Assembly: GCF_900088125.1 (NCBI RefSeq)
Contig: NZ_FLQT01000003.1
Coordinates: forward strand, 1,611,071 to 1,675,070
Direction of reading: 5' to 3'
DNA: 64,000 bases
Source of the DNA: Peptoniphilus pacaensis
GTDB lineage: Bacteria > Bacillota > Clostridia > Tissierellales > Peptoniphilaceae
Shown: positions 43,618 through 52,795 of the stretch, piece after piece
Layout: each line of letters begins with the position of its first letter
Numbering within the stretch: position 1 is the first letter of the stretch
Translations under genes and position numbers: made by a program
Notes under the pieces: generated by a model
Database searches by the model: none
What the model saw: the letters and a program-made list of their open reading frames with translations, nothing else
Told to the model about the DNA's origin: nothing

Positions 43618-44300
43618 TGTACGGCATGTACTATAATTTGGATTACCTGATTTATATTCTTCCGGGTTTTCTTTTGGCGCTCTATGCCCAATCGAAAATC
43701 AGGGCGAATTTCGACAAATACAGTCGCGTCACCAATCGCGAAGGCCTCACCGGGCGCTCGGTGGCAGAAGCCATTCTGAAAAACCACGGCATATACGATG
43801 TGACCATCGATCGTGTGCGAGGAAGTCTGACAGACCACTACGATCCGTCACACAAAGTCTTGCGGCTTTCCGACCCCGTGTATGATTCCACATCCATTGC
43901 GGCGCTGGGCATTGCCGCCCACGAATGCGGCCACGCCATTCAACATCACGAATCTTACGCGCCGCTGAGCATGCGAAATGCCATCGTCCCCGCGGCAAAC
44001 CTGGGGTCGAATCTTTCCTTTATTTTTATTCTTATTGGCCTCTTCGCTTTTGAGCCCCTGTTGAAACTGGGCATCGCTCTTTTTGCGATTACCGTGCTGT
44101 TTCAACTGCTGACCCTTCCTGTGGAATACAATGCCAGCCACCGAGCCAAGGTGATTTTGGCCGACGGCATTTTATCGGGAGAAGAAATGGTGGGCGTGGA
44201 ACGGATTCTTTCCGCCGCGGCCCTGACCTACGTGGCAAGTCTCTTGACGGCCATTGGCACCTTGATGCGCTTTATCTCTATGGGAAGGAGACGGGACTAG
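43617..44300 (+). CDS. YugP-family zinc metallopeptidase
   Basis: A 227-residue membrane protein with one N-terminal helix, a cytoplasmic or luminal HECGH motif (AAHECGHAIQHH, about residues 101-112) and further C-terminal helices. This is the PF04298-like YugP family, whose substrate is unknown. It is inserted between fmt and rsmB, as in many Clostridia, and overlaps both by one base. Confidence 0.9.
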   Translation: MYGMYYNLDYLIYILPGFLLALYAQSKIRANFDKYSRVTNREGLTGRSVAEAILKNHGIYDVTIDRVRGSLTDHYDPSHKVLRLSDPVYDSTSIAALGIAAHECGHAIQHHESYAPLSMRNAIVPAANLGSNLSFIFILIGLFAFEPLLKLGIALFAITVLFQLLTLPVEYNASHRAKVILADGILSGEEMVGVERILSAAALTYVASLLTAIGTLMRFISMGRRRD

Positions 44301-45556
44301 TGAAAAATCCCCGTTTTCTCGCTCTGAGCACCTTGGAAAAAGTGGAGGCGGGCGCCTTTACACAGGACGTCTTCGACCCCGCGGGCTTAAAAGACGTAGA
44401 CAAAAATCTGGCTGAGACCATCGTCTACGGCACGGTGCAGCATAAAATCTATCTGGATTACGTCATCGACCGCTTCGTAAAAAAGCCCTATGATTTGGAT
44501 CACAATATTCGGCTTTTGCTCCGCATGGCCCTTTATCAAATGCGTTTTTTGGACCGCGTGCCCGATCACGCCGTGGTCAACGAAACGGTGGAAATGGCGA
44601 AGATCATTGCCAACAAGGGAGCCGCCGGACTGGTCAACGGCGTATTGAGGCAAGTGATCCGACAAGGCGACGAAGCCTTTGTCGTCGACGAGGAAGATGA
44701 AGTGAACCGCCTGGCCGTCACCTACAGCTTCAGCGATGAGTGGATTCGTTACTTGCAGCAGCTTTTAAAGGGCGAAACGGAAGCATTCTTAAAATCCACC
44801 TTCGACAGAGCGCCTTTAACTTTGCGCAACCTTTCCGTCGATAGAAGTACATTGATCTCGGAGCTGGAAGACAGCGGATTTGTCTGCGCAGCAATAGACA
44901 GCATCCCTTCGGCACTGAATGTGAAGAATCCCCGGGGGCTTTTTGATACGGAAGCTTACAAGGAGGGGCGCTTTTACGTCCAGGACGGCGCCTCACAGGC
45001 GGTAGTGGGCTTGTTTACGCCGGATAAAGAGGCGGAGGCCTTGGATCTTTGCGCCGCACCCGGCGGCAAGAGCTTTCAAATGGCGGAAATTTTTGCCCGC
45101 GTCGATGCCTTCGATTCATCGAAGGAACGCTTAACGTTGATGGACGAAAATATTCGACGATTGGGCTATGAAAATATTACGACGGCAGTAAGGGACGCAA
45201 AAACGCCTCTGCCCAAGAAGAAATACGATCGTATTTTAGTAGACGCCCCTTGCTCCGGCATGGGCCTGATTCGGAGAAAGCCCGAAATCAAATACCGCGT
45301 GAGCTTGAAGGACTGCCAGCAATTGGCCCGTATCCAACGATTGATCCTAGAAAACGCCTACGACGCACTCAATGTCGGCGGCGAATTGGTCTACAGCACC
45401 TGCACCGTCACGGTGGAAGAAAATGAGGGCGTGCTCCATTCGTTTCTTTCGGATCATCCGGAGTGCCGGTTGAAAGAAAAGGGGATTCGCTACTGGCCCC
45501 ACCGCCACGGCACCGACGGCTTTACCATGGCCTGTATCGTAAGAAAGGACTCCTAA
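44300..45556 (+). CDS. rsmB: 16S rRNA (cytosine-C5)-methyltransferase RsmB
   Basis: 418 residues: an N-terminal NusB-like RNA-binding domain (about 1-130) followed by a Rossmann methyltransferase with DLCAAPGGKSFQMAE, the PCS motif VDAPCSGMGLIRRKPE and the second catalytic Cys in YSTCTV. It makes m5C967. The GTG start overlaps the preceding stop. Its TAATG junction couples it to rlmN. Confidence 0.94.
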   Translation: MKNPRFLALSTLEKVEAGAFTQDVFDPAGLKDVDKNLAETIVYGTVQHKIYLDYVIDRFVKKPYDLDHNIRLLLRMALYQMRFLDRVPDHAVVNETVEMAKIIANKGAAGLVNGVLRQVIRQGDEAFVVDEEDEVNRLAVTYSFSDEWIRYLQQLLKGETEAFLKSTFDRAPLTLRNLSVDRSTLISELEDSGFVCAAIDSIPSALNVKNPRGLFDTEAYKEGRFYVQDGASQAVVGLFTPDKEAEALDLCAAPGGKSFQMAEIFARVDAFDSSKERLTLMDENIRRLGYENITTAVRDAKTPLPKKKYDRILVDAPCSGMGLIRRKPEIKYRVSLKDCQQLARIQRLILENAYDALNVGGELVYSTCTVTVEENEGVLHSFLSDHPECRLKEKGIRYWPHRHGTDGFTMACIVRKDS

Positions 45557-46581
45557 TGCATTGGATGGAAATGACGCCTGAAGAACTGAAAGAATACGTT
45601 CTGACCTTTGGCGAAAAAGGCTTTCGGGGGACACAGCTTTTCGAAGGCATTCACGGGCAAAGAAAATCTTTGGACGCACTGTCCAACGTTCCCGATTCTT
45701 TGAAAAACGCTTTGCCCGAGCCTTTGCGCGGCGTAAGAATCGTGAAGCGCCTGGCGTCGAAATTAGACGAAACAAAGAAATACCTTTACGAATTGGAAGA
45801 CGGCGAAATCGTCGAAGGGGTATTAATGAAATACCATCACGGCTACAGCCTCTGCGTCTCTACTCAAGTCGGGTGTCGCATGGGATGTAGCTTTTGTGTG
45901 TCCACTTTAAAGGGCCGCATACGGGATCTGACGCCCTTTGAGATGCTTTCGCAGATCTATGCCGTGGAGGAAGCAGAGTCCGTCTCCATCGGAAATATTA
46001 TTTTGATGGGAAGCGGCGAACCTTTCGACAATTACGACAATGTGTTGCGGTTTCTGCGCCTCTTACACGAGCCTAAAGGGAAAAACATGAGCTACCGCTC
46101 CATGACCATCTCCACCTGCGGCTTGATGGAGGGGATACGCGCTTTGGCCGACGAGGGATTGCCCATCAACTTGGCCATCAGCCTTCACGAAACGGAGCAA
46201 GGGGCGAGAGCGGTTCTCATGCCTATCGCCCGTAAATATCCTCTGGACGAATTGTTCCGGGCGCTTCGGTATTATTGCGACGAGACGAAGCAGCGCATTA
46301 CATTGGAGTACACGCTGATTCAAGGGAAGAACGATCAACCCCGCAATATTAAAGAGATGAAGACACTGACCAAGGGACTTCCCTGTCACGTGAACCTCAT
46401 CCCCCTGAACGATACGGACCATTTCGACGAGAGCAAACCGTCCAGGGAGCACATTATTCGATTTCAGCGAGAGTTGTCTCAAGCCGGCGTATCGTGTACA
46501 ATACGAAGAGAATTAGGCAGTGATATACAGGCCAGCTGTGGACAATTAAAAGCGGGTTCTGAAGCCATAAAGGCAAGGTGA
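45556..46581 (+). CDS. rlmN: Dual-specificity RNA methyltransferase RlmN
   Basis: A 341-residue radical SAM enzyme producing m2A2503 in 23S rRNA and m2A37 in tRNA. The cluster motif C-x3-C-x2-C is Cys107, Cys111 and Cys114; the C-terminal Cys328 (ASCGQL) is the methyl-carrying residue. GEPFDNYDNV and a SAM-binding segment are present. The ATG at 45556 follows AAAGGA and overlaps the rsmB stop; a longer reading into rsmB is rejected. Confidence 0.95.
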   Translation: MHWMEMTPEELKEYVLTFGEKGFRGTQLFEGIHGQRKSLDALSNVPDSLKNALPEPLRGVRIVKRLASKLDETKKYLYELEDGEIVEGVLMKYHHGYSLCVSTQVGCRMGCSFCVSTLKGRIRDLTPFEMLSQIYAVEEAESVSIGNIILMGSGEPFDNYDNVLRFLRLLHEPKGKNMSYRSMTISTCGLMEGIRALADEGLPINLAISLHETEQGARAVLMPIARKYPLDELFRALRYYCDETKQRITLEYTLIQGKNDQPRNIKEMKTLTKGLPCHVNLIPLNDTDHFDESKPSREHIIRFQRELSQAGVSCTIRRELGSDIQASCGQLKAGSEAIKAR

Positions 46582-46585
46582 TACA

Positions 46586-47290
46586 ATGATAATATCTGCA
46601 TACACCCATATCGGTGGCAGGGAAAATAACGAAGACAGTTACTACGTGGATCCGAAGAAGCGATTCGCCATCCTGGCCGACGGAATGGGTGGACACGCAG
46701 CGGGTGAAAAGGCCAGCGCCTTGGCGGTGAACCGCTTAAAAGAAGTGCTCTCCGTACCCGTGGAAAGTGAAAAGGAACTCATGGACCTCTTGAACAAAGG
46801 CGTTCAGGACGTCAATGCGGAAATCTTTAAACAATCGGCGGCCCATTTGAAATTTCGCGGCATGGGGACGACTTTAAGCTTGGTCTATCTTTTAGATGAC
46901 AAGCTCTATTACATTAACATCGGCGATTCCAGAATTTACGGTTACGACGGCGAGCTCTTTCAAATTTCGAAAGACGACAGCTTCGTCAACTACCTCTTGG
47001 ATATCGGCGATATCTCCGAGGAAGAAGCGCGGGTCCATCCCAAGAAAAATGTTCTGACGAAAGCCTTGGGCACGACCCAGGGCGTGGATTTTCAAATTCG
47101 ATCTGTGGACGGAGATTTAAGTTTCATCGTCCTCTGTTCCGACGGCCTTTCCGATGTGGTCGATCCGCAGACGATTCAAGGGATACTGGAAACGGAAAAA
47201 GGCGATATTTCGAAAAAGCTGGTACAAATGGCTTTGGATAATAATGGGAAAGACAATATAACCGTCGTTGTCTTTGATAAGAGTAGGTGA
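46586..47290 (+). CDS. prpC: PP2C-family serine/threonine phosphatase PrpC/Stp
   Basis: A 234-residue soluble PPM phosphatase. GGRENNEDS (10-18), LADGMGGH (30-37), LYYINIGDSRIY and LCSDGLSDVV carry the metal-binding aspartates, and GKDNITVVVF is at the end. It dephosphorylates targets of the PrkC kinase encoded next. Four bases separate it from rlmN. Confidence 0.94.
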   Translation: MIISAYTHIGGRENNEDSYYVDPKKRFAILADGMGGHAAGEKASALAVNRLKEVLSVPVESEKELMDLLNKGVQDVNAEIFKQSAAHLKFRGMGTTLSLVYLLDDKLYYINIGDSRIYGYDGELFQISKDDSFVNYLLDIGDISEEEARVHPKKNVLTKALGTTQGVDFQIRSVDGDLSFIVLCSDGLSDVVDPQTIQGILETEKGDISKKLVQMALDNNGKDNITVVVFDKSR

Positions 47291-47294
47291 AGGT

Positions 47295-49256
47295 ATGCAA
47301 GGAATGATTTTAGCTGACAGGTATGAATGCCTGAAACGAATCGGAAGCGGCGGCATGGGCGACGTCTACAAGGCCCACGACCGCAGGCTGGACCGAATCG
47401 TTGCCATTAAAGTTCTGAAGAGCGAATACAACGAAGACGACAATTTCATTCGCAAATTCCGTCGCGAATCCTTGGCTGCCGCCAGCATTTCCCATCCTAA
47501 TATCGTCAGCATTTACGACGTCGGCATGGAAACCGTGGCGGACGAAGATGTCTATTACATCGTCATGGAATACATCGACGGAAAGACCTTAAAGGAATTG
47601 ATTAAAGAAGAGGGCATGTTAAGCCAGAATCAGGCGCTGAATTACTTAATTCAAATCGCCGAGGCTTTAAAGATCGCCCACAATAAAAATATTATTCACC
47701 GGGACATTAAATCCCAAAACATTATGGTGACCCGGGACAATCGCGTGAAGGTGACGGACTTCGGCATCGCCCGCATGGCGGGAAATGCCACCGTAACCGT
47801 AACCAATGCGGTGATGGGAAGCGTCCATTACTTTTCGCCGGAACAGGCGAGGGGACAAAAGGTCGATGCCCGGAGCGATATTTACTCCATGGGGATCGTC
47901 TTATTCGAAATGCTGACGGGGGAAGTGCCCTTTGATTCGGAAAATCCCATAACCGTGGCATTGATGCACGTACAAAACGAAATCCCCATGCCTTCGGAGA
48001 GAAATCCGAGGGTCAGCCCGGAAGTGGACCGCGTCTTCAGACATATGACGGAAAAGAAACCGTCGGACCGCTACGAAAACGTCAGCTTGATTATCGAAGA
48101 TGTGAAGGCGATTTTATTAGGCAAGGTCTACGGAGACCACTCGCAAACGGAAACGCGAACCACGGTGGTGATTCCGCCGAGCGTCAACCGTCCGAGTCAG
48201 GCGCGCGGGGCATCGAGAGATACGGCGCCGCAGTTGAAACGAAATACGCAGCCCATCCCTCCAAAGAAGTCGAAGAAGAAATCCAATCCTCTGGCGACCA
48301 TAGGAGGGGTCTTACTCGCCCTCTTATTGCTCTTCGGTCTGGCCTTCGGCGGCTCGAAAATTAAAGATATGTTGCTTTCCAACGAAAAGGGCTCGGCAGT
48401 GGAAATGATCGACTTAATCGGCAAAGATGTTTCCGAAGCCAAAGATTTCGCGGCATCCAACGATTTGAGTTTGGAAATCGACGAAAAAGAATCCGATGAA
48501 GGCATTGAGCCGGGCACGATCTTGTCACAATCCGTCGATGCCGGCGAAGTCATCAATCGGGGCGATCAGTTCTCGATCGTCATCGCCAAAGAGACGGAGC
48601 AAGTGAAGGTTCCGGATCTGGAAAATATGACGATTTCCGAAGCACAGTCGACACTGAGAAGTGCGGGACTGAATCTTATCGTCGATAAGACGGAATTTTC
48701 AGACGACGTGCCGGCGGATCGCATCATCAGTCAATCTCCCAAAGCCGATCAAAAGACCAGCAAAGGGGACAGTGTTCACGTGGTAATGAGCAAGGGTGCA
48801 GACGATAAGACGACCGTCGTACCCAATTTGAAGGGCGTCACACTGGAAAAAGCCAGGGCTCTTTTAAGCCAACAAGGTTTGAAGTTGGGTAATATTGAAG
48901 AACGCGAAGATATTTCCGTCGGACCCGGCGAAATCGTATGGCAACAATACAACAGCGGCAACCAAGTCAAAGAAGGGACGGCTGTCGATGTCATTATCAG
49001 CAAACGCTCGAGAGGCGATCAGGGCAGCGGAGATAACGGAGGAACGACCAGTCACAAGAACCTCTCTTATCGCGTCCCCGAAGACGGCAATACCCACGAA
49101 ATCGAAGTGGTGATTCAATCCGGCGGAAGCGAACGTACAGTTGTACATGAAGAAATAGGTAGTGGTTCTTCCGTGTCCTATCCCGTACAAGGGCGTTCCG
49201 GAGATAGTGCCGTGATGCGCGTAGACGGCAGAGTTGTGAAATCGGTGGACTTTTAA
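47295..49256 (+). CDS. prkC: PASTA-domain serine/threonine kinase PrkC/Stk
   Basis: A 653-residue eukaryote-like kinase. Residues about 9-275 are the kinase domain: GSGGMG loop, Lys39 (VAIK), HRDIKSQN and DFG. A juxtamembrane basic segment precedes one transmembrane helix (about 334-356), then three extracytoplasmic PASTA repeats (about 367-432, 433-500, 501-566), a Gly/Ser linker and a short beta-rich end that is unlike a PASTA repeat. It senses cell-wall fragments and controls growth. The ATG at 47295 follows AGGTGAAGG and lies 4 bp after prpC. Confidence 0.95.
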   Translation: MQGMILADRYECLKRIGSGGMGDVYKAHDRRLDRIVAIKVLKSEYNEDDNFIRKFRRESLAAASISHPNIVSIYDVGMETVADEDVYYIVMEYIDGKTLKELIKEEGMLSQNQALNYLIQIAEALKIAHNKNIIHRDIKSQNIMVTRDNRVKVTDFGIARMAGNATVTVTNAVMGSVHYFSPEQARGQKVDARSDIYSMGIVLFEMLTGEVPFDSENPITVALMHVQNEIPMPSERNPRVSPEVDRVFRHMTEKKPSDRYENVSLIIEDVKAILLGKVYGDHSQTETRTTVVIPPSVNRPSQARGASRDTAPQLKRNTQPIPPKKSKKKSNPLATIGGVLLALLLLFGLAFGGSKIKDMLLSNEKGSAVEMIDLIGKDVSEAKDFAASNDLSLEIDEKESDEGIEPGTILSQSVDAGEVINRGDQFSIVIAKETEQVKVPDLENMTISEAQSTLRSAGLNLIVDKTEFSDDVPADRIISQSPKADQKTSKGDSVHVVMSKGADDKTTVVPNLKGVTLEKARALLSQQGLKLGNIEEREDISVGPGEIVWQQYNSGNQVKEGTAVDVIISKRSRGDQGSGDNGGTTSHKNLSYRVPEDGNTHEIEVVIQSGGSERTVVHEEIGSGSSVSYPVQGRSGDSAVMRVDGRVVKSVDF

Positions 49257-50140
49257 TGAACAAAAAAGGTAGAATCACCAAATTGCTCGGAGGATTTTAC
49301 TATGTCACGGCCGAAGACGGCGAAGTATACGAAACCCGGGCGCGGGGAATTTTTCGCCATCAAAAAAGAAAACCCGTCGTCGGCGATTACGTGGAGCTTT
49401 TAATCGACGAAGGGGATCGACTCAATTCGGTGGAAGAAATTTTTCCGAGAAAAAACAGCCTGCTTCGCCCGCCGGTGGCCAATGTGGATCAAATTTTGGT
49501 TTTCATTCCCACGGCAAATCCGAAGTACAATCTGTTTTTAGTGGATAAAATGCTCGCCTACTACGAGCAAAAAAATGTCCGCGTCATTCCCGTCGTATCG
49601 AAATGCGATTTGGATCCCGATGAGGCGAATCGCCTTCGCACTCTTTACGAAGCATGCGGCTATGATGTCATGGCTTTGTCCGAAGCGGATAAAGCTTCCG
49701 TGGATGCTTTAAGAGAATTGCTTTACGACAAGACCACGGTGTTAAGCGGCGTGTCGGGATCGGGAAAGACGACCTTTCTAAATCATATTTTAAATTTGGA
49801 ACTGGAAACGGGAACGGTCAGTGAAAAAACCAATCGCGGCAAACACACGACGCGGCATACGGAAATCTTTACGGGAGAGAACGGCATTTATCTTTTCGAT
49901 ACGCCGGGCTTTTCCAGTATCGAAATTGATTCCATTCCTTCTGAGGATTTAGACGAACACTTTCGGGAATTCATTCCCTATATGAAAGATTGTAAATTTC
50001 AGGACTGCCGGCATATGAAAGAGCCGGGTTGCGCCGTGCGGGACGCCTATGAGAGCGGAGACATCCCCTCGAGCCGCTTTGAAAATTACACGCGTTTTTA
50101 CGAGGAATTGAAAGAAAAGGAGAATGAGAAATGGCGTTAG
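49256..50140 (+). CDS. rsgA: Ribosome small subunit GTPase RsgA
   Basis: A 294-residue circularly permuted GTPase acting in 30S maturation. It has an N-terminal OB fold, a G4-like SKCD motif, G1 GVSGSGKT (165-172), G3 DTPG and a C-terminal zinc knuckle (CRHMKEPGC and neighbouring Cys). G1 reads GSGKT where GVGKS is usual. The start overlaps the prkC stop (TAATG), and it overlaps rpe by 10 bp. Confidence 0.95.
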   Translation: MNKKGRITKLLGGFYYVTAEDGEVYETRARGIFRHQKRKPVVGDYVELLIDEGDRLNSVEEIFPRKNSLLRPPVANVDQILVFIPTANPKYNLFLVDKMLAYYEQKNVRVIPVVSKCDLDPDEANRLRTLYEACGYDVMALSEADKASVDALRELLYDKTTVLSGVSGSGKTTFLNHILNLELETGTVSEKTNRGKHTTRHTEIFTGENGIYLFDTPGFSSIEIDSIPSEDLDEHFREFIPYMKDCKFQDCRHMKEPGCAVRDAYESGDIPSSRFENYTRFYEELKEKENEKWR

Positions 50141-50772
50141 TGGCACCGTCGATTTTGTCGGCAGATTTTTCTAAATTAGGCGAAGCCATTACATTTTTAG
50201 ATAAGGCTGAAGTAGATTTCATCCATATTGACGTGATGGACGGAAAGTATGTACCGAATTTAACTTTCGGTCCCCCCGTGATAAAAGCCATACGCCCATT
50301 CACATCCATTCCCTTCGACGTGCATTTGATGATCGAAAGGCCGGAAGACTCTGTCGACGATTACATCGCCGCAGGCGCCGATAGAATCACCTTTCATACC
50401 GACGCCACCATTCACGCCCACCGCCTCATTCACAAAATAAAAGAGGCGGGGGTGAAGGCGGGTGTCAGTTTAAATCCGTCGCAAAACCCCGAGTCCATTC
50501 GCTATTTGCTGGACGATGTGGACCTCGTACTCCTTATGAGTGTAAATCCCGGCTTCGGCGGTCAATCCTTTATTCCGTCGACCATCGAAAAAGCGAAGCA
50601 ATTAAGGGCCATGACTGATCGCGAAGATTTGGAAATCATGGTGGACGGCGGCATTAACGAAACCACCGGCGCGGACATGGTACAGGCGAGCTGCGACAGC
50701 CTAGTCGCCGGCTCTTATGTCTTTAAACAAGACGATCCCATGGTCGCCATCGAGGCGTTAAAACGTCTATGA
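50131..50772 (+). CDS. rpe: Ribulose-phosphate 3-epimerase
   Basis: A 213-residue TIM barrel interconverting ribulose 5-phosphate and xylulose 5-phosphate. APSILSADF, HIDVMDGKYVPNLTFGP with metal-binding His and Asp, LMSVNPGFGGQSF and VDGGI are the conserved blocks. It is embedded between rsgA and thiN with overlaps on both sides. Confidence 0.96.
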   Translation: MALVAPSILSADFSKLGEAITFLDKAEVDFIHIDVMDGKYVPNLTFGPPVIKAIRPFTSIPFDVHLMIERPEDSVDDYIAAGADRITFHTDATIHAHRLIHKIKEAGVKAGVSLNPSQNPESIRYLLDDVDLVLLMSVNPGFGGQSFIPSTIEKAKQLRAMTDREDLEIMVDGGINETTGADMVQASCDSLVAGSYVFKQDDPMVAIEALKRL

Positions 50773-51404
50773 AACGAGGTTTGATTGTAACGGGAGGCAG
50801 ACGTCCTTCTCCCGATCTGTTGGCGAGAGAAATCCGGTGGGCCGACGGCATTATCTGTGCCGACGGGGGCTACGACGCCCTCGCTCATGTGCCGGAAAAG
50901 CTAAAGCTCGTCATCGGCGACTTCGACAGCAGCCATCGTTTGGAAGAGTTGAAAGCAAAAAAACTGCCCATTGAAGTCCTGCTGCCCGAGAAGGACGAAA
51001 CGGATACGGAGATGGCAGTTTTGCGCATGCTGGAATTTGCACCGGATGAAATTCACATTTTGGGCGCCACGGGCAGTCGTTGGGACCACAGTGTGGCGAC
51101 AATTTTTTCCATGGAAGCCTATTTGGATGAGAAGGCGAAGATCAGTTTGATCGACGACAACAATCGCCTTCGTATGATTCCTGCAGGCACCTACGACGTA
51201 AAGAAAGACGGCTTTCGATACATCAGTTTTATTCCCGTCACCGAAGCCATCGTTATATCCACCAAAGGTTTTAAATACGAGGTGGAGTATTTAAATCTCT
51301 ACAGAAAAAAGACCCGCGGCGTAAGCAATGAGTTGATAGGCGAAGATGGGACAGTGACCTTACACGAAGGCACGGCCCTGATGATTCAATCGAAAGACGA
51401 ATAA
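50769..51404 (+). CDS. thiN: Thiamine pyrophosphokinase
   Basis: 211 residues. ICADGGYDAL, VIGDFDSS, EKDETDTEMA and GATGSRWDHS are the four TPK catalytic blocks; it converts thiamine and ATP to thiamine diphosphate. The C-terminal beta domain has FKYEVEYLNL and RGVSNELIGEDGTVTL. It overlaps rpe by 4 bp and ends the prpC-prkC-rsgA-rpe-thiN block; a terminator follows. Confidence 0.94.
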   Translation: MKRGLIVTGGRRPSPDLLAREIRWADGIICADGGYDALAHVPEKLKLVIGDFDSSHRLEELKAKKLPIEVLLPEKDETDTEMAVLRMLEFAPDEIHILGATGSRWDHSVATIFSMEAYLDEKAKISLIDDNNRLRMIPAGTYDVKKDGFRYISFIPVTEAIVISTKGFKYEVEYLNLYRKKTRGVSNELIGEDGTVTLHEGTALMIQSKDE

Positions 51405-51425
51405 GGGAAAAATTTTTTTCCAAAT

Positions 51426-51451
51426 AAAAAAGGCCCCGAAGGGCTTTTTTT
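51426..51451. terminator. Bidirectional terminator between thiN and the dehydrogenase gene
   Basis: AAAAAAGGCCC...GGGCTTTTTTT with a CGAA loop (one G-U pair). The A/T flanks make it a terminator on both strands for convergent genes. Unlike the two similar sites at guaB and yerC, it carries no IS. Confidence 0.85.
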
Positions 51452-51458
51452 GTTGCGA

Positions 51459-52406
51459 TTAATTTACTTGATTTCTCGGTTTCTTGCCGGCCATAAAGTC
51501 CTCTAAGTTGTCGACGCAGGCATTGCCCATTTCCAGTCGCGCCTCTACGGTGGCATTGCCCAGGTGGGGAGCCAGGGTCACATTGTCCAACTTCAAAAGA
51601 TCTTCGGTGACCTTTGGCTCAAATTCGTAGACGTCCAAAGCGGCGCCGGCGATGGTGCCGTCCTTTAACGCATCGGCCAAGGCCTGCTCGTCGATTAAGG
51701 GGCCGCGGGCGGCGTTAATGAATGTGGCGGATTTCTTCATGGCCTTGAAGGCGTCGGCGTCGAATTTGTGCTTCAGCTCGGGAACGAAAGCGGAGTGAAG
51801 GCTGATGAAATCCGACTTCTTAAGAAGCTCGTCGAAAGAGACGTAGGTGGCGCCAGATTCTTCGATGGCTTCCTTGCGATTTCTGGAAAAGTAAATGACC
51901 TTCATATCGAAAGCCAAGGCGCGTTTTGCCAGATTTTGTCCGATATTCCCCATGCCGAAAATGCCCAAGGTCTTGCCCTTTAATTGTTGGCCTAGGAAGT
52001 ATGTGGGGCGCCATCCATGAAAGCCTCCGGCACGCAAATCCTTGTCGCCGAGAATTAATTTCCGCGCTTGGGCGAGGATTAAGGCGAAGGTCAGCTCCGC
52101 TGTGGAGACAGCGGAAGAGGGAGCAGGCGCATTGCACACGACGATGCCTTTTTCGCGGGCGTAGGCGATGTCGATATTATCGAAGCCGGCGCCGTAATTT
52201 AAAATGAGCTTCAAATCCTTGGCGGCGTCCATGATCTCTTTGTCGATTTTATCGGAAAGGGGACAGATCAGAGCATCTTTTCCTTGAAGACCTGAGATGA
52301 TTTCCTCTTTCGTCATGGGAACATTGCTGGCGTTGTAGCTGGCATCGACGCCTTCCAGACGACCGATGATTTCGTCGGGCACGCGACTGGAAATAAAAAG
52401 TTTCAT
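51459..52406 (-). CDS. D-isomer specific 2-hydroxyacid dehydrogenase
   Basis: A 315-residue NAD(P)-dependent dehydrogenase. The Rossmann motif is GxGxxG at 151-156 (IFGMGNIGQ), and the catalytic Arg234 (NAARGPLID), Glu263 (DVYEFEP) and His281 (LAPHLGNAT) are in place. The pattern fits glyoxylate/hydroxypyruvate or 2-ketoacid reductases; the substrate is open. It has an AGGAGG ribosome binding site, is transcribed alone towards thiN, and interrupts the thiN-rpmB adjacency seen in relatives. Confidence 0.88.
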   Translation of the reverse strand: MKLFISSRVPDEIIGRLEGVDASYNASNVPMTKEEIISGLQGKDALICPLSDKIDKEIMDAAKDLKLILNYGAGFDNIDIAYAREKGIVVCNAPAPSSAVSTAELTFALILAQARKLILGDKDLRAGGFHGWRPTYFLGQQLKGKTLGIFGMGNIGQNLAKRALAFDMKVIYFSRNRKEAIEESGATYVSFDELLKKSDFISLHSAFVPELKHKFDADAFKAMKKSATFINAARGPLIDEQALADALKDGTIAGAALDVYEFEPKVTEDLLKLDNVTLAPHLGNATVEARLEMGNACVDNLEDFMAGKKPRNQVN

Positions 52407-52429
52407 GCTTTCCTCCTGATATTTTCAAT

Positions 52430-52459
52430 AAAAAAAGTCGACTCCCGGGGAATCGACTA
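52430..52459 (-). terminator. Terminator of rpmB
   Basis: On the minus strand AGTCGA...AGTCGACT-type pairing (AGTCGA/TCGACT with a GC-rich centre) is followed by seven T. It lies just after the rpmB stop. Confidence 0.8.
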
Positions 52460-52463
52460 ATGT

Positions 52464-52655
52464 TTAAAGTGCGCGTTCAACTTTGCCGGATCTCAGGCAA
52501 CGCGTACATACGTAAATTCTCTTTTTGGAACCGTTCACGACGGCGCGAACGCGTTGAAGGTTCGGGGACCAGGCTCTGTTTCCTCTCTTGTGGGAGAAGG
52601 ATACCGAGTTACCGAATTTTTTTTCTTTTCCGCAGATTTCACATCTTTTTGCCAT
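52464..52655 (-). CDS. rpmB: 50S ribosomal protein L28
   Basis: A 63-residue L28 of the zinc-binding type: Cys5-Cys8 (CEIC) and Cys50-Cys53 (CTRC). SHKRGNRAWSPNLQRVRAVV is the conserved core. It is monocistronic, with a GGAGGTG ribosome binding site, and divergent from yloU-fakA, as in Bacillus and Clostridium. Confidence 0.96.
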   Translation of the reverse strand: MAKRCEICGKEKKFGNSVSFSHKRGNRAWSPNLQRVRAVVNGSKKRIYVCTRCLRSGKVERAL

Positions 52656-52691
52656 TCTTACACCTCCTCCGACATTTTTTCAACTCGAATT

Positions 52692-52720
52692 ATTTTACCA
52701 CAGAGAAAAGCAAATTGCAA
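52692..52720 (-). promoter_or_regulatory. Sigma-A promoter of rpmB
   Basis: On the minus strand TTGCAA (52715-52720), a 17-bp spacer and TAAAAT (52692-52697), about 37 bp before the rpmB start. Confidence 0.7.
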
Positions 52721-52751
52721 TTGGCCTTTGGTTTTTTCTCTTCGGTTTATA

Positions 52752-52760
52752 TGATATAAT
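52752..52760 (+). promoter_or_regulatory. Extended -10 promoter of yloU-fakA
   Basis: TGATATAAT, within a TATGATATAAT string shared with the ychF and ackA promoters. It lies 36 bp before yloU. Confidence 0.6.
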
Positions 52761-52795
52761 ATCCGTAAATCCCAGAAGCGTAAAGGAGATATATT

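Noticed and set aside
45463-45555. Longer RlmN start inside rsmB
   Set aside because: The extra residues are an out-of-frame reading of the rsmB end; the ATG at 45556 has a ribosome binding site and the usual coupling overlap.
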